Shown: positions 1 through 11,629, counted from the first letter of the stretch. The stretch is DNA of 64,000 nt from Eucalyptus grandis (GCF_016545825.1 NC_052619.1:32589803-32653802); one strand, 5' to 3'. Numbers and translations are program-made. Notes: generated from the letters alone by a model not told the origin.

Positions 1-2316
1 ATCATTTCCTTTCGTGGATTCCATTTTTCATATAACTGCTGGGAGAGGAATGCTTCGCTGATTATTTGAGTTTGGTTTGGTTTGTGGCCTTGAAATAATA
101 GAGCATTGCAGGCCTTCCATATTAGCCAGAGAAGATATGCAAAGATCGCCTTTTGGTGTGCCGAGATCCCATATAGGAGATAGTCGCTTACCCATTTATC
201 AATTCGTGCGATAGACATTGAAGAGACATATATGTCGACGCTATAATTTAACCATATTTCTTTTGTCCACTGGCACAGCATGAAGAGGTGCTCGGATGAT
301 TCTGGAAATTGATGACAAAAGGGGCATATTGGCTCAAGTATGATGTTTCACCGGTGTAAATTGGTTTTGGTAGGAAGATCTGCATTGCATAGGCTCCACA
401 TAAAATGTTTGATTCTGGGATAAGTTTGTAGATTCCAGATTTCTGTCCATAAACGTTTCGAAACGTGGTATGAAGAGGATTTCTGATTTGTTGTGGTTAT
501 TGCATTAGCTTCTCGTAATCTATGATACCCACTTTTGATTTTGTAATGCCCCGAGATATGCCCAATCTAGATTAGACGGTCGGGTATGGGAATTATGTTG
601 AGGGTGGTTGCCTGAATTTCCTCTATAATATTACTATCGAAGAGAGCATTTATGAGTTGACTATTCCATGCACGTACATTGGGATTTATAATATCTGCCA
701 CCAGCTTAGGATCATTTTGATTCGCCGATCCTCCAATCTTTCCGAACAATAGTCAACGATCTTCCCTTAAATTGATAGATTTTCCGTCCCCTACCTCCCA
801 TTCATATCAAATTCTAGGGCATCTCGACCTATAAGGAGACTCTACCAACCCCAAGATGGTCTGGCCCCCCTTGTTGCAGTCCATATATTACCATTAGGGA
901 AATAGAGGCCTTTAAAAATTCTGCTCCATAAGGCCTCTGGAGTTGGTTTACCCAGCATAGCCTTGTTAAATTCCACCAAATCTTTAAATCCCATTCTTCC
1001 CTGTTCCTTCCTCATCTTTAAGAATTCCCAACTCTTCCAATGGATACCTCTTTGTTTTGCATTTTGCTTCCACCAAAAAGCTGAGATTTTTCTTTCAATT
1101 GCTCTGCATATAGAGATAGGTATTTTAAAGATATTCATGACGCATTGTGGTAATGCTTGGACTACCATCTTAATCAGCACCTCTTTACCCGCCTTCGATA
1201 TTAATTGCTCCTTCCATCCCTCCAGTTTTCTTTCGACCCTTGCTATGATCCAATCAAACATCTGTATTTTAGTTTGGCCCTAATCAGATGGTATCCCTAA
1301 GTATTTTCCAATTTTTTCCAATATAGGAACCCTCAATTTAGATGCAATATTTCTTTTTAACTCCCGTGGACAGCTTGCCCCGAAAAAGACACCAGATTTG
1401 TTGAGGTTAACTGACTAGCCAGAAGCAAAACAATAGCAATTCAATAAGTTGGCTAGGTTCTGAGCTTTGCTAATTGTGACATCCAATAAGAAAATGGCAT
1501 CATCCGCAAAGAATAGGTGGGATAAGATAGGACAGTGAGGATTCAGTTTGATTCCCTTTAAACTTCCATCCATTACAGCATTATTCACCATGTGGGATAA
1601 GACATTGGCCATTATAATGAAAAGATAAGGTGAAAGGGTCACCTTGTCTTATATCTCTTGTTGGATTGAAAGCTTCAGTAGATTTGCCATTAATGAGGAC
1701 ACGAAATTTAGTTGAAGAGATACAAAATCTGACCATGTTCACCCATTTATCATTAAATCCCATCATCTTCATGCAATCACATAGAAAATCCCATTCAACT
1801 CTATCATATGCTTTTTGCATATCCAGCTTCAGCACAGCTTGGAATTTTTGCTTTCTCTTTTTAACCCTTAGCTAATGGAGAACTTCTTGAACTATAAAGA
1901 TATTGTCTTGTATCTACCGACCTCCAACAAAAGCTCTTTGTTCCGGGGAGATGAGAAGTGGGAGCCAAGGTTTGAGTCTATTCACCATGACCTTTGTAAT
2001 GATTTTGTAGCTGAAATGGCATAGACTAATAGGTCGGAATTCAGTTATACTTTCGGGATTTACTACCTTGGGAATTAGTGTGATATAGGTCTCGTTCAAC
2101 TCAAGATCAAAGGCTTCATCATTGAAAAAAGATTCCACCAATGTAAATACATCCTCTTGAATGATATGCCACTGACTTTTATAAAAAAGACCACTCAAAC
2201 CACCTGGTCCAGGGGCTTTAGCTGCTCCCATTTGAAATACAACATGCTGAACTTCCTCTCTAGTGATTTGTTTTGTTAAGTTCTCATTCATTTCCTCATA
2301 AACAACCAGTGGACAC
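1..2316 (-). mobile_element. LINE (L1-type) retrotransposon, 5'-truncated and broken
   Basis: Minus-strand translation gives non-LTR reverse transcriptase in several frames. At 2291-1914 is the RT start, with KAPGPGG and the block ITLIPKV...FRPISLC. At 1835-1581 is the KAYDRVEWDFL block. At 1642-1415 the catalytic motif reads FADD. At 1261-842 is the thumb-side region (KLEGWKEQLISKAGKEVLIK). Below 480 is the reverse-transcriptase zinc-binding domain (CPFCH...SSEHLFMLC, roughly 250-330), followed by the usual C-terminal segment reaching position 1. Frameshifts and stops separate these blocks, so it cannot make a protein. No endonuclease domain precedes the RT: similarity ends near 2316, which fits the 5' truncation common after target-primed reverse transcription. 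The 3' end lies outside the window. Confidence 0.93.
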
Positions 2317-3194
2317 TACTCTAAGACTGGCTGATAGAATCAGGACCCCATTGACTTGTCTACATTCTAAGACAATCAGGCTTTCACTTTCCATCTGCTG
2401 GGGTATGTCACACGGACTTGTCTACATTCTCCTAGTTTTATGAAAATATATTTGTTATATTTGTCAAGTACGCCAATATATTTAGAGCTGATTTATGAGG
2501 AACATAACAAGTGGATGATTATCTGGTTCTGCTGGACAGAATGAGTCAAAAGGATGACTCTAATTCAACAACTTTGGTGTTTAGTTATCCTTTTACTTGA
2601 TTTCTTCTCTGCACTCTCATAACTTTTTCCTCATGACAAGTGGATGATTATCTGGTTCTGCTGGACAGAATGACTCAAAAGGATAACTCTAATTCAACAG
2701 CACTTTGGTGTTTAGTTATTCTTTTACTTGATTTATGCTCTGATTGCTCTCATAACTTTTCAGGATAAGTCCTAACTGTTTTTCCGAAATATGCAAGATC
2801 CAAATGGCGCCCCAGTTCCATAGGAAATGGAAGGGACGCTGCCGGCAAACGAGCTGCCTATGTGGAACAACTAGCTACGCTACCATGCTGCGTGGTCAAG
2901 ACCGGCCAAGTGCATCCAATGCTTGAACCATCCCCCTCTAACTCCACTTGAGAACAAACTAACACTTGATCCAAATACCCTCTCGACACAAAGAGGCGGG
3001 GGTGTTTGATCACCAAAGTAAGTACAACGGGTCGGTTCTTCTCCCATGGTCATGCCTCACTCCAAGTTGATCTTGTGATGATATGGTACTAGAGGATGAT
3101 ATGGTGCTAGAGAATGCGTATTCTGGATGAGTAATCTACTGATGAGGTGATGATATGCTGCATCATGTTGCGTATCCCTTCTATATATGGTAGG
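2317..3194. other. Non-coding interval with a tandem duplication
   Basis: I see no gene here. It holds the direct duplication at 2508-2760. A short segment near 2790-2950 has codon-like stretches but stops in every frame and resembles no family I recognise. A 16-base word (gacttgtctacattct) occurs near 2356 and near 2415. Confidence 0.5.
2508..2760. repeat. Tandem duplication, unit about 129 bp, two copies
   Basis: Copy 1 starts at 2508 and copy 2 at 2637. Both start caagtggatgattatctgg and end at ctcataactttt. They differ by a few substitutions and small indels, for example agtcaaaaggatgac against actcaaaaggataac, so the duplication is local and moderately old. Confidence 0.9.
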
Positions 3195-3269
3195 AAGCAT
3201 CTTATGCTTTAATGGTTATGTCGGTCCTCTCCATTCGTGCTCCGCATTACAATCTTTGTACTTGCCATC
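3195..3269. repeat. Left half of the tandem-repeat unit split by the Pack-MULE
   Basis: This stretch matches 13738-13805: both read gctttaat(t/g)gttatg, then cgc(a/t)ttacaatc, then a stretch ending at the insertion point. It is the left part of a unit of about 175 bp whose right part resumes at 13633, beyond the inserted element. The last ten bases, 3260-3269, are the left target-site duplication. Confidence 0.8.
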
Positions 3270-3286
3270 TATGAAGCACGGACACG
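3260..3286. repeat. Pack-MULE left target duplication plus left TIR
   Basis: Target duplication acttgccatc (3260-3269) followed by TIR tatgaagcacggacacg (3270-3286). It pairs with 13606-13632. Confidence 0.8.
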
Positions 3287-3853
3287 TTGCCCGTGCTTCC
3301 GTGTCGTGTCCGACACGTGTCGGAGCGTGTCGGACACGTCGACACGTTTGGACACGCGATCAACTTTTCTTGACACGCGTGTCGACGCGTGTCCGGAAGA
3401 CTCCAGGTGGAGGCGAGGGATGGGGAGGGAGCAGAGGCCGCGAGCGACGGCGAGAGATGGCCAGAGAGAGGAAGAGAAGAGGAAGGGATCGGGGCCCGAG
3501 GGGGCGCCGAGCGGCGGTAGTGACGGCGGCGAGAGACAGCTAGAGAGAGGAAGAGAAGAGGAAGGGATTGGGGCCCGAGGGGGCGCCGAGCGGCGGCAGC
3601 GGCGGCGGCGGTGACGGCATCTCCTCCTCCTCGGCATCGTGTCCGCTCCATCGTCAGAAGCTGAGAAATGATACGAGGTGCGAAAGAGGGAAGCGAGGTC
3701 TGCTGTTGCGTGTTTGTCTTGGTCCAGTGTTTTTTGTGCGAGCAGTAGAAGGAGGAGGAAAAAGAGGGTCGCTAGGGTTTGTGATAAAGGAATAAAAAAT
3801 AATAAAAAGAGGGGGACGATGGTGTGTTTTTGAGTTTTGGGGGAGGGGAAGTG
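3287..3853. other. Left subterminal region of the Pack-MULE, GC-rich
   Basis: It starts with clustered gtgtcgg/gacacg words (3300-3405), a typical subterminal pattern where transposase could bind repeatedly. Next is a GC-rich stretch with a tandem duplication of period 79: copy 1 from 3463 and copy 2 from 3542, each starting agagagaggaagagaagagg. From 3640 it becomes ordinary mixed sequence. Long open frames here on both strands are low-complexity Arg/Pro/Ser products of GC bias and resemble no protein family. Confidence 0.6.
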
Positions 3854-4422
3854 GAGAAAATATTGGGTGGTCCGGGACCTCCACGTCAGCGTGGTCCCCG
3901 GCCACTCACGAGGCGCCATGTGGAGGGGTGGGCCCCACTTGGCGTCTTCTGCCCTCTCTCTCCACTCTGCTCCTCGACTCAGCGCTTCTTTCTCTCTCCT
4001 CTCTCCCAAATAACTCGGCTAGTGGCTCGGCTCGGCTGGCAGAAGAAAGGACGGTTAATAAATGCGCAACGCTCCCTCTTAAATTTTCTCTCTCCACACT
4101 TTGAATTTTTTAGGTTTTGTTTCTCTTTCGTGGAAGAGCGCACAGAGAACGAGCTGCACTCACTTCCTCTGTTTCTTCTCAGCGCATCCCACCCCCTCCG
4201 CCTCCGCCTCCGCCTCTCCAAAAAGCCTCGCTGGTCATCTACCATCAGCTAGGTCGCCTTGCAACTGGTTCCTCAAACCTTCGCCTCCGATTGTTTCCAA
4301 CGCGGAGATCGAGCATAAGGTTTCTGCTCTCGTTGGTCTCTCGGCAACTTTGGGCCTCCGTCTGATTCCCTCCCTCCGACGAACTCGTCATCAACTCCGA
4401 CTCCGAGCCGCCGCCGCCGCCG

Positions 4423-4979
4423 ATGGCATCCTCCGTCTCTGGCATCTGCTCGTCCTCCCCCTCCCTCAGGCCGAAGACGCTGCCGACCTCCGCCGCGAAG
4501 CCGTCGGCCTCCAGCAGGAGGGAGGCGGCTTTGGTCTCGTTCCTAAGCGGCGCCAGGCTTCCCGCCGTCAACTGGGTGTTGTCCCTGTCGCTAGCCCGAT
4601 GGGTCGCAAGGGAGATCTCAGTGGACTTGGGCAGGGCCAACGGCGTGGCGAAGGAGGAGAGGCGCGGGCTAGAGGGCTAAAGAAGGATTCCCGCTTGTTG
4701 TGGACGAGGTACGTAGACTGGCTACACCAGCACCGGAGCTAGGGCTTTTCCTTGGACGTGAGCCGAACCGGGTTCACGGACGAGTTCGTGGAGGAGATAG
4801 AGCTTCAGTTTTAAGCCGCGTTCAAGGCGATGGAGGAGCTGGGGAAGGGCACGATCGCGAACCTGGCCCAGACGAGGGCCACATGGTAGGCACTCCGGTT
4901 GAGGAAGTCGGAACTCACGCCGGCCCGATTCCTGAAGGCGCAGATTGAGAGCACGCTTGACGCGGTCTGCAATTTCGCT
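4423..4979 (+). pseudogene. PGI1: Plastid glucose-6-phosphate isomerase exon 1, captured fragment (left copy)
   Basis: The ATG at 4423 opens a Ser/Ala-rich, transit-peptide-like start (MASSVSGICSSSPSLRP), followed by SLARWVAREISVDLG. Pieces in shifted frames then read [50 protein letters not shown], and [18 protein letters not shown]. This order matches the N-terminal part of plant plastid PGI1, which interconverts glucose-6-phosphate and fructose-6-phosphate in plastids. Stops interrupt after LHQHRS and after ELQF, and a few extra bases break the frame after TIAN. The catalytic SIS domains are absent, so no enzyme can be made. Upstream sequence from 3854 is probably the PGI1 promoter and leader. 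I identified it from remembered family features, not a search. Confidence 0.88.
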
Positions 4980-5405
4980 GTTCTTCTTTAATTGTTGTTT
5001 CCTGAGTTTAATGAGCTCGTGGTAATCATAATAATGATATATATTGCTCCTATTCTAGAGGATTCTTAGAAGAGAAGCTTGATGATTGGTTTATTTGTTG
5101 ACATTTGCCAAATGCCAAGTGTCAGGAGTTCTGTTGAAAGATGATAAAATTTTCATATATTTTTGGAGCTATTATTCACTGGAGCAAGTTCAATAAGACA
5201 GGAAGCTCGTGGCTTTTAACTTACGATGTTGGACACTCCTGCCATATAGGTTTGTCTTTCGATCGACTTAGATGGATGTTGGAGCTCCCGAACGACATAG
5301 AGATAGTCAGATAGATCGGTATCCTTTGTTAAAGGAACAAGTGGAGAGTAGTAGTGGTCATCAGCACATAATTGATGTAGAGAGAAATGGGGATGCCTCA
5401 TTGAC
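4980..5405 (+). pseudogene. RING-ligase 5' segment fused behind PGI1 exon 1 (left copy)
   Basis: Positions 4980-5271 are non-coding and end in cttag just before an ATG at 5272, which looks like a splice acceptor or leader. From 5272 the frame reads MDVGAPERHRDSQIDRYPLL and continues to GDASLT, the same as the start of the gene at 11629. The segment then stops abruptly at 5405, where PGI1 sequence resumes. It lacks the membrane segments and RING domain, so it is only a fragment. Confidence 0.88.
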
Positions 5406-5409
5406 GCCG

Positions 5410-5475
5410 GATTGAGAGCACGCTTGACGGCGTCTGCAATTTCGCTACTGACGTGGTCGGCTGTAAGGTCAGTTC
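5410..5475 (+). pseudogene. PGI1: End of PGI1 exon 1 with splice donor (second left piece)
   Basis: About 37 bp here repeat the PGI1 sequence at 4943-4979 with two small differences. The segment then goes further into the gene, giving CNFATDVVGCK followed by gtcagt, a plausible 5' splice site. Plant PGI1 normally continues with a similar Asp-Asp-Val-Val-Ser-Gly-Lys stretch. So this is the natural exon end from which the upstream copy was separated. Sequence after 5468 is likely PGI1 intron 1, up to an unknown breakpoint before 5808. Confidence 0.75.
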
Positions 5476-5807
5476 TGGAATTCTGGTCGTTGTTGCTCTC
5501 TGTGTGGTAAGAGAGTCTATAGTCCCCTGTGCGTTCTGTCATATACACAAATGCCTGCCCATTTTGATTCTGAATAGCACATGAAAATACTAATATTGGA
5601 ATTGGTGATTACATTCCTTTCGCCAAAAAATGTGCTTTATCGTTTCTAGAGAGAGCATGATATGTACCAATGATAGCTTCTTCCTAATAAATTAGTGTAT
5701 GTAATATTCCTGCGCAATCTTCTTTTTGGCTTCATATATTATGTAACTTCCTTTTTATTAATAGTTGCTGCTGTGACCTGGATTCCATTATGTATATGTG
5801 GTGGTAG

Positions 5808-7694
5808 GTCGAGGATCCACTATCATAGGCAACAAAGTACCTGAAGCGGCTTCAAAGGAGCTCACCTGATTCTTTGGAAACACACATTCTTTCGTTTGAA
5901 GTAAATATGAGAAAGCGGAAAACTTTGCTTGCTTTTCAGATAATCTTGCCTGGGGTTACTTTGCTTCTTCTTTTTTCTTTTGTCCAGTGACTTTCTTACT
6001 CTTGAAACTTCTTGAAACATATTGTTCGGAGTAACTTAATGACGAGCTGATAAATGTTTTCCTATATATGTGCTGCTTGCAATTTAATTTTCTACTTAAC
6101 TCCATTTTAATATATGCATCTTTATATGCAGATCTTTTCATAAACCCAGGCGGTGAAGCAGCTGCTTCAGTTGGTCGCGGAAAGCCCTGACACACATAGG
6201 TGCCTGGTTAGTTTCTCTCTAGTTTGCACTCGAGATATTTTATCATTCTCATATGTCCTCTTAACTCCTTGGGTTGAGCTGTTGATATATTTGTCGCATC
6301 TTTTGGGCGTCTGTAAATTTTGACGCAAGTCATAGTTTGTTGATCTGTGTTGCTGCTGCTTTTTCCTCAACTCTTTTCAGTGGTGGTCTATATTGTTTCC
6401 CCGGTTGCTAGAGACTTTGACAGCTTGGTGTTGTTCCTGATGGGTGCTTCTTATGCTGCACTTAAAGTTTTTTCCATGTAGTTAGTTCCATGGCTGCCCC
6501 AACTACTGACTCTGAGAAACTTATTTGCACTGTATTAGAAGCTGAACGACCAGAAATCAGGTTCTTTACAACCTGTCTTTTGGACTTGCTATATCTTTCT
6601 TGTTTGTTTTTTCAATATGACAGTCTTTTAACACATACAATTGTTCATCTTGCAGTCATTTGCATGGGAAGTCTCTTTTAGAGGCAAATGAGTCATTCCT
6701 CGATAAGCATAAAGGTATCCTCAACATCAGACAATTTTCTTACGTGTGTTATAACATGTTCTAAGTGTGCTTGGTCTTTTTTTATTGTGTGTGCAGATTC
6801 CTTGATGCACAGGGCAGCTGCTGCAGAAATGCTGTATCTTTTGGAACCCAGCAATAAGGGCAAGGCTGTGAAATTAATTGAGGATTCAAGCAACAACTTG
6901 GTGCAAAGGTACTGTTTGGTGCAACGAAGGTCTGCCATCTTCATTTCATTTGTTTTGGACAGTTTTACGCTGCCATCCCCTTGATAATCTGTTGAGCATG
7001 TCAACGTTATGTTGCATAGAAATGGAGCGCTCGGATCATTTAAGGAATGGAAACTCAAGGATTGTATTGCGGTTCACAAGCTACTCTCCTCAGTAGTAGT
7101 TGATATGGATGCTGCGTCAAGTAAGTTTTGATCTCGTCAACTGTTTTTGGTTAAAGTTATGCTTAAAATGTGGAGTATCTGTTGGAATAATTGGAGTAGC
7201 AGCAGTATAGGGTAGCAAGTGGGTGGCTGGGTGGGTGTGTGTTGGGGTGTGAGAGTCAGGGAGGGATCTTGTCGGTGAATTTCATTACTGATGACCATTC
7301 TTCTATCCCTACTTCCTTATTGGCTTACTCATTTTACTGAATACAAAGATGGGATATTATGATTGGATAAAGCTAGATTTGACTTTTGAGATGGTGTCTC
7401 TGACACGTGTAAAATACATCTTCAACAGGATGGAAATTACGTTGTGCCGAATACTTCCTGCACTCCACGTATTTTGAAGGAAGTCGCAGTTCTGCAGTTC
7501 TAAAGTCCTCGTACAACCAGATTTCTAGTAATCCTGAAAATGGAGTCAACCATCCTGCGGGTGGCATAAGCATGGATTCTCTTGCGCCAAATGGGAAACT
7601 GGAAGCTTTTAAGGACCTCTCTATCCAACAAGTGGAGTTGAAAGCTTATTTTGGGCAATGTAATTCTACATTCATCGGTATGCATGAGAGTTAG
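5808..7694 (+). pseudogene. NAA15: NAA15 (NatA auxiliary subunit) 3' exons, captured fragment
   Basis: Seven exon-like blocks follow the C-terminal end of NAA15, the ribosome-anchoring subunit of N-terminal acetyltransferase A: 5808-5939 (VEDPLS*ATKYLKRLQ), 6150-6199 (AVKQLLQLVAESPDTHR), 6482-6560 (APTTDSEKLICTVLEAERPE), 6656-6714 (HLHGKSLLEANESFLDKHK), 6797-6908 (DSLMHRAAAAEMLYLLEPSN), 7020-7120 (EWKLKDCIAVHKLLS) and 7429-7694 (RWKLRCAEYFLHSTYFEG to a TAG). Most introns keep GT-AG borders and phase. Damage: TAG at 5826-5828, the donor after 5939 reads AT rather than GT, and the exon piece expected between 6199 and 6482 was not found. The TPR-rich N-terminal two thirds are missing. The last exon runs about twenty codons beyond where I recall the Arabidopsis protein ending (near LEAFK). 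Confidence 0.85.
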
Positions 7695-9859
7695 TTCACA
7701 GCAATAGCTGCGGCTTCGGAGATAGTTCGTTCAACCACTGGGGAAGTATCATTCATGGGGCCTTTTCCAGTTCATGGCCATTCTGTCGCTTTATTGGATT
7801 GGCATTTGCTTCTGTTCTTTTTGGCCTCCCTCTCCCTCTCATCTTGGAATTTGTTTTGCTAATTGTGTATAATCTTCCTCCACTTTCGTTTCCGGTCGGA
7901 TTCATAGCCTTGTGTGTCTGTGGGCATGAATGAGAAAAGGTGGCGGACTCCATGGGAATATGCATTAAACTAAGGTTTCCCTTTTTGCATTGTTAGTTTT
8001 ACAATCTATAGGAGATCCCTGAGGTGGAGCCACAGGAGGAGGAGAAATTTTCGAGAACGGATGCTTTGTCAGCCTTAAGAACAAGTGGCCTCTGCAAACT
8101 TACTTCTGGAGACATGTTGTACTTCCCTTATTTATGTCCACCATTGTTTTTCCTTTGTATAAACATTGCGTTCTGTGAAAATTTTTGGAATGAGATGTTA
8201 CGAATGATAGATTTTGCATCAATAAGACATGCTCTCCCGGGTTGGTTTTTGTTCTTCGTTTTCTAGTTTCAGGTCATGACAGTTTTCTTTTTTTTGGTTG
8301 AAGTATGCAAGTGAGTGATTCGGGCCTTGGCTCTATGTTATCCTTGCTAATATGAACATCCTAATTTATCTTCTTTGGTTTTTTCGTATCACTAATGAAA
8401 TGGATGAAGACAAGTGGTCTCCTAATGGGTTGTTGTTGGAGAGGAGCCATATGTTTTGCTGGACTTGATCTTTTTTCTGGTACGGAAATTTCCCTAGATT
8501 GTAGGGAAAATGTTACATTTTCTTTTTCTTTCTTCTAGTTTTCCCTCTTACAACCTTCAAAGAAATTATCTCTTGAGGCCTTTGGCAATTTCTCCTGCTT
8601 TTAAGTCATCTGAAACTCTGAAAATAAATTTAGAAAATGCGAAAATAATAGTATGCCATTTTTGCTGTTTTCACACCAAAATAAGAAGGTTGAAATTATG
8701 TAGCCTCATCTCCCTTCTTAGACCACAACCAGAATAGTAGCATGAATGGCACGAAATATGTAAGTTCAATAAAAAGCCATTTTTCTTCTTTTCTAAGTCC
8801 CAAACCGACCACCTGCGCAATGCTTTCTCATATCTTGTGAGGGATGGTGCAGAATGATCTTTGATACTGTGTACGGTACATCTTAAAAGTTATACATTTG
8901 TATCACTTTTAAAAATGAATATTATTTGCATTGCCTATAAAAAATTAATGAATAAGAGATTTTTAACGTTCATAAAAATATTTAGATATGCATAATTGCA
9001 AGGGATGGAGAGAACTTTTCATGAACTAATTATTTTAATTGATATGAGTGATTAATATTAAAAAATATTTTCCAAATCTATGAAACAAACAGAATCTAAA
9101 ACAAAACCAAAGACTAAATTGATATTGCTCTATCCATTATCAGTTTTTGCCCATCACGTTCTTCCAAATTCTATTACTCATCTGTCTTCAATCTTTTTAT
9201 TTAAAAGAGGAAAGATAAAAACTAAGTTGTTCTCTGCAAATATCAGCAATTTTTTAGCATATTGCTACAACTTTGATTACGCACTATGCTAACTATTTCT
9301 TGATCAGCCTTGGGTAACTGTCTGTAACAGCAATAGTACTGAGGTCCTCCATTTATCTTAAGCATGCCCACTTTAGGGCTCCAAAATAGGAGAACATGAC
9401 ACGATGAATAGTTACAGTTTATCGCAATTTACGTGATTAAATACACCATGTGCTGTATTTTCGAACAAGCTATATACATCATTACCATTATCCCGAGATA
9501 GGATCCGTGCGCAAAGATTCCTTTGCCATTGCAGCACCCCCAGATCGTTTCACGGGACCCGGTGTATGAGCCGAGCATCCAACTTCGACCTCACATTTAC
9601 ATGTCCTGAGAAGGTGGGACCACTCCCAAGCAAGAGATTCACTTCTCCATAGTGTAGTGTAGCAATGGCAAATCATCTGATGCGTAGCAAGAGAACCTCT
9701 TTGCAGGTATAACCTCTTGCTACCTGTGCCAAGTCAATACACGTCTCTGCGAAGAGGCCCTGTTTCATCGTAAGTCCGATGAGCAAACATTGTAGTTGGC
9801 ACATTCATCGGCAGCTCCCTTATGCAAATTCTTGAGCTACTTGAAACTCGTCCTTAGTT
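7695..9859. other. Pack-MULE interior without recognised genes
   Basis: The first part (7695-8000) may be NAA15 3' flank. At 8012-8120 a short frame reads EIPEVEPQEEEKFSRTDALS; I do not recognise it, and it could be another captured exon. From about 8740 to 9300 the sequence is AT-rich with no coding signal. Positions 9300-9859 lie downstream of the RING-ligase stop and are probably its 3' untranslated region and flank. Confidence 0.45.
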
Positions 9860-11629
9860 CTAGCTGTCTCTGTCAGATTGCGGAAGCCCACTGCTCTCAC
9901 TAATCTCACTTTTACAGAGGGGGCATGAGGCATTGATCTTTAACCATTTATCAATGCACTCAACGTGGAAGACATGGTGACAAGGTAGCTCTTTTAGTTC
10001 ATCGTTATCAGCATATCTTGACAAGCAAATACAGCAAACCTGCACAAATACAATGGCAACATCACTTTGTCTGCTTGAAGATAAATATCATGCCTAGCTG
10101 CCGATAGTAAGCATTTGCCACTTGCTGCTATCATGATAGTTTCACCATGTTAAGGAACATATAAGCAGATGTGAGGCGAGGCCTTTCTTTTTAGGATGCG
10201 AAATCAAATGCTAGCCCTACATTATAGGTCAAAATTCAGCAGGAGGGTACTGGAACTCCAGAATTGGAATGGGAGGACATAAGTGGGTTTTATGCTTACC
10301 GCGTCTTCTCCCGACAAGAAATGCTCCTTTTCTGTCCCTGGAGCCAAGACCCCGCCTTCACTTCCTCCTGTGTTAAATTCCTCACCGTCAGCATTTAAGT
10401 CTTGCTTCACCTTGAATTTGTAGATACGAAGAGCATTGATGGATTCTGAGGCGGCTCCTCTTGTCTGCGAAAAGTCTTCTCGGATGCCCAGAACAGACAT
10501 TATGCAAGGTAGGCAGCAACAAATTGTTGCACATAGTATAAAAGGCATGGCATATCCAATACAGCTAAAAGTTAGAAATACTATACATAACCTGCAAAAG
10601 GGCCACAACACATGTTTCATCAAGCACAGCAATTACATGTATAGACAGAACAGAACAGTGTCCCTATAAATTGGTACCTATACAGTTTCGGAGCATCAGA
10701 AGGTGAAGAGTGACCTCCAAAAATCCACACATTGCCAACAACAAACCATACAGCAAAAAAACAGTCTAAGGCCATCTTGAAATGGTCCACCAGCCCACTA
10801 ATTCTGCAAAAACAAAATTAGCTGTTGATTCCATCTATCATAGATTGTACAGACTAGGTTATTCTGAATGATGCCAATAATCCCACAACGTGCAAATTGA
10901 AATTCAATTTGAATAGATGAGAAGCAATCATCATCCATGAGCAGCATAAGAAACGATTGAACTTTACCTTGAACTCAGAGAATCTGCAATTTGGCCATTC
11001 CATGATGCCGATTCTTCAGAATGTTGATTGCCCTCATCTGTGGACTGTGTGACAGAGATAGCCGTATAAGATCTAGGCTCTGATTGACTGCCATGAGAAG
11101 TCCCTTGATGGGATCGACCAGACCGTTGATCACTACCACGGTTGCCAGAATGATAACGCCAGTAAAGAATAGGCAGCGTTGCCACATAACCTACAACCCA
11201 TGCAAATAGTGGAGCCTCTAGATTTTCATGTCTTGACAATCACAAAACCACTATGGCTGCTATAATTTGACCCACGGTGACAACTAACTCCACCGAAATC
11301 CATAGTCCAGAATTCAATGGACTTGTTCGATGCTGGTGGTAATCATCACTCCTTCTCGTGCTAGAGGAATTCAAGGAGTTCAATCTGTTTGATGAATTTA
11401 CAGTTGTTTGATCCGCAAGGGCTGGCATGCTAGGCGAAAGTCCATCCTCATTCTCTGTTGAGTCTACCCTGCATTGCTGATCACCATGAGATGCTGTCAA
11501 TGAGGCATCCCCATTTCTCTCTACATCAATTATGTGCTGATGACCACTACTACTCTCCACTTGTTCCATTAACAAAGGATACCGATCTATCTGACTATCT
11601 CTATGTCGTTCGGGAGCTCCAACATCCAT
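9860..11629 (-). pseudogene. RING-H2 E3 ubiquitin ligase, four exons, one in-frame stop
   Basis: Exons: 11629-10968, 10803-10678, 10591-10300 and 10039-9860, all with GT-AG introns. They join without frameshift into 420 codons including the stop. The protein resembles membrane-bound plant RING ligases of the At1g12760/At4g11680 type. It has a hydrophilic N-terminus (MDVGAPERHRDSQ), membrane segments (WISVELVVTVGQIIAAIVVL, FAWVVGYVATLPILYW, MALDCFFAVWFVVGNVWIF, FLTFSCIGYAMPFILCATIC) and a C-terminal RING-H2 (CCICLSRY...[15 protein letters not shown]...CPLC). Such proteins move ubiquitin from an E2 to targets at membranes. A TGA at 11242-11240 (codon 130) interrupts it where relatives have Ser or Thr, and four residues usual after VVGY seem deleted. 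PGI1-derived sequence lies upstream. A readthrough or truncated product is possible; pseudogene is likelier. Confidence 0.85.

Larger units (their letters stand above)
3854..5405 (+). repeat. Left arm of internal inverted repeat (about 1.55 kb)
   Basis: This arm matches 13082-11496 in reverse complement almost throughout, mostly with scattered single-base differences. In order it holds PGI1 upstream sequence, PGI1 exon 1, about 290 bp of non-coding sequence, and the start of the RING-ligase coding region. The join of PGI1 to the RING segment (4979/4980) is identical in the other arm (11922/11921). Confidence 0.92.

Noticed and set aside
3237..4009. Long open frames on both strands in the GC-rich left subterminal region
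   Set aside because: The products are Arg/Pro/Ser low complexity, overlap in several frames, lie in transposon ends and resemble no protein family.
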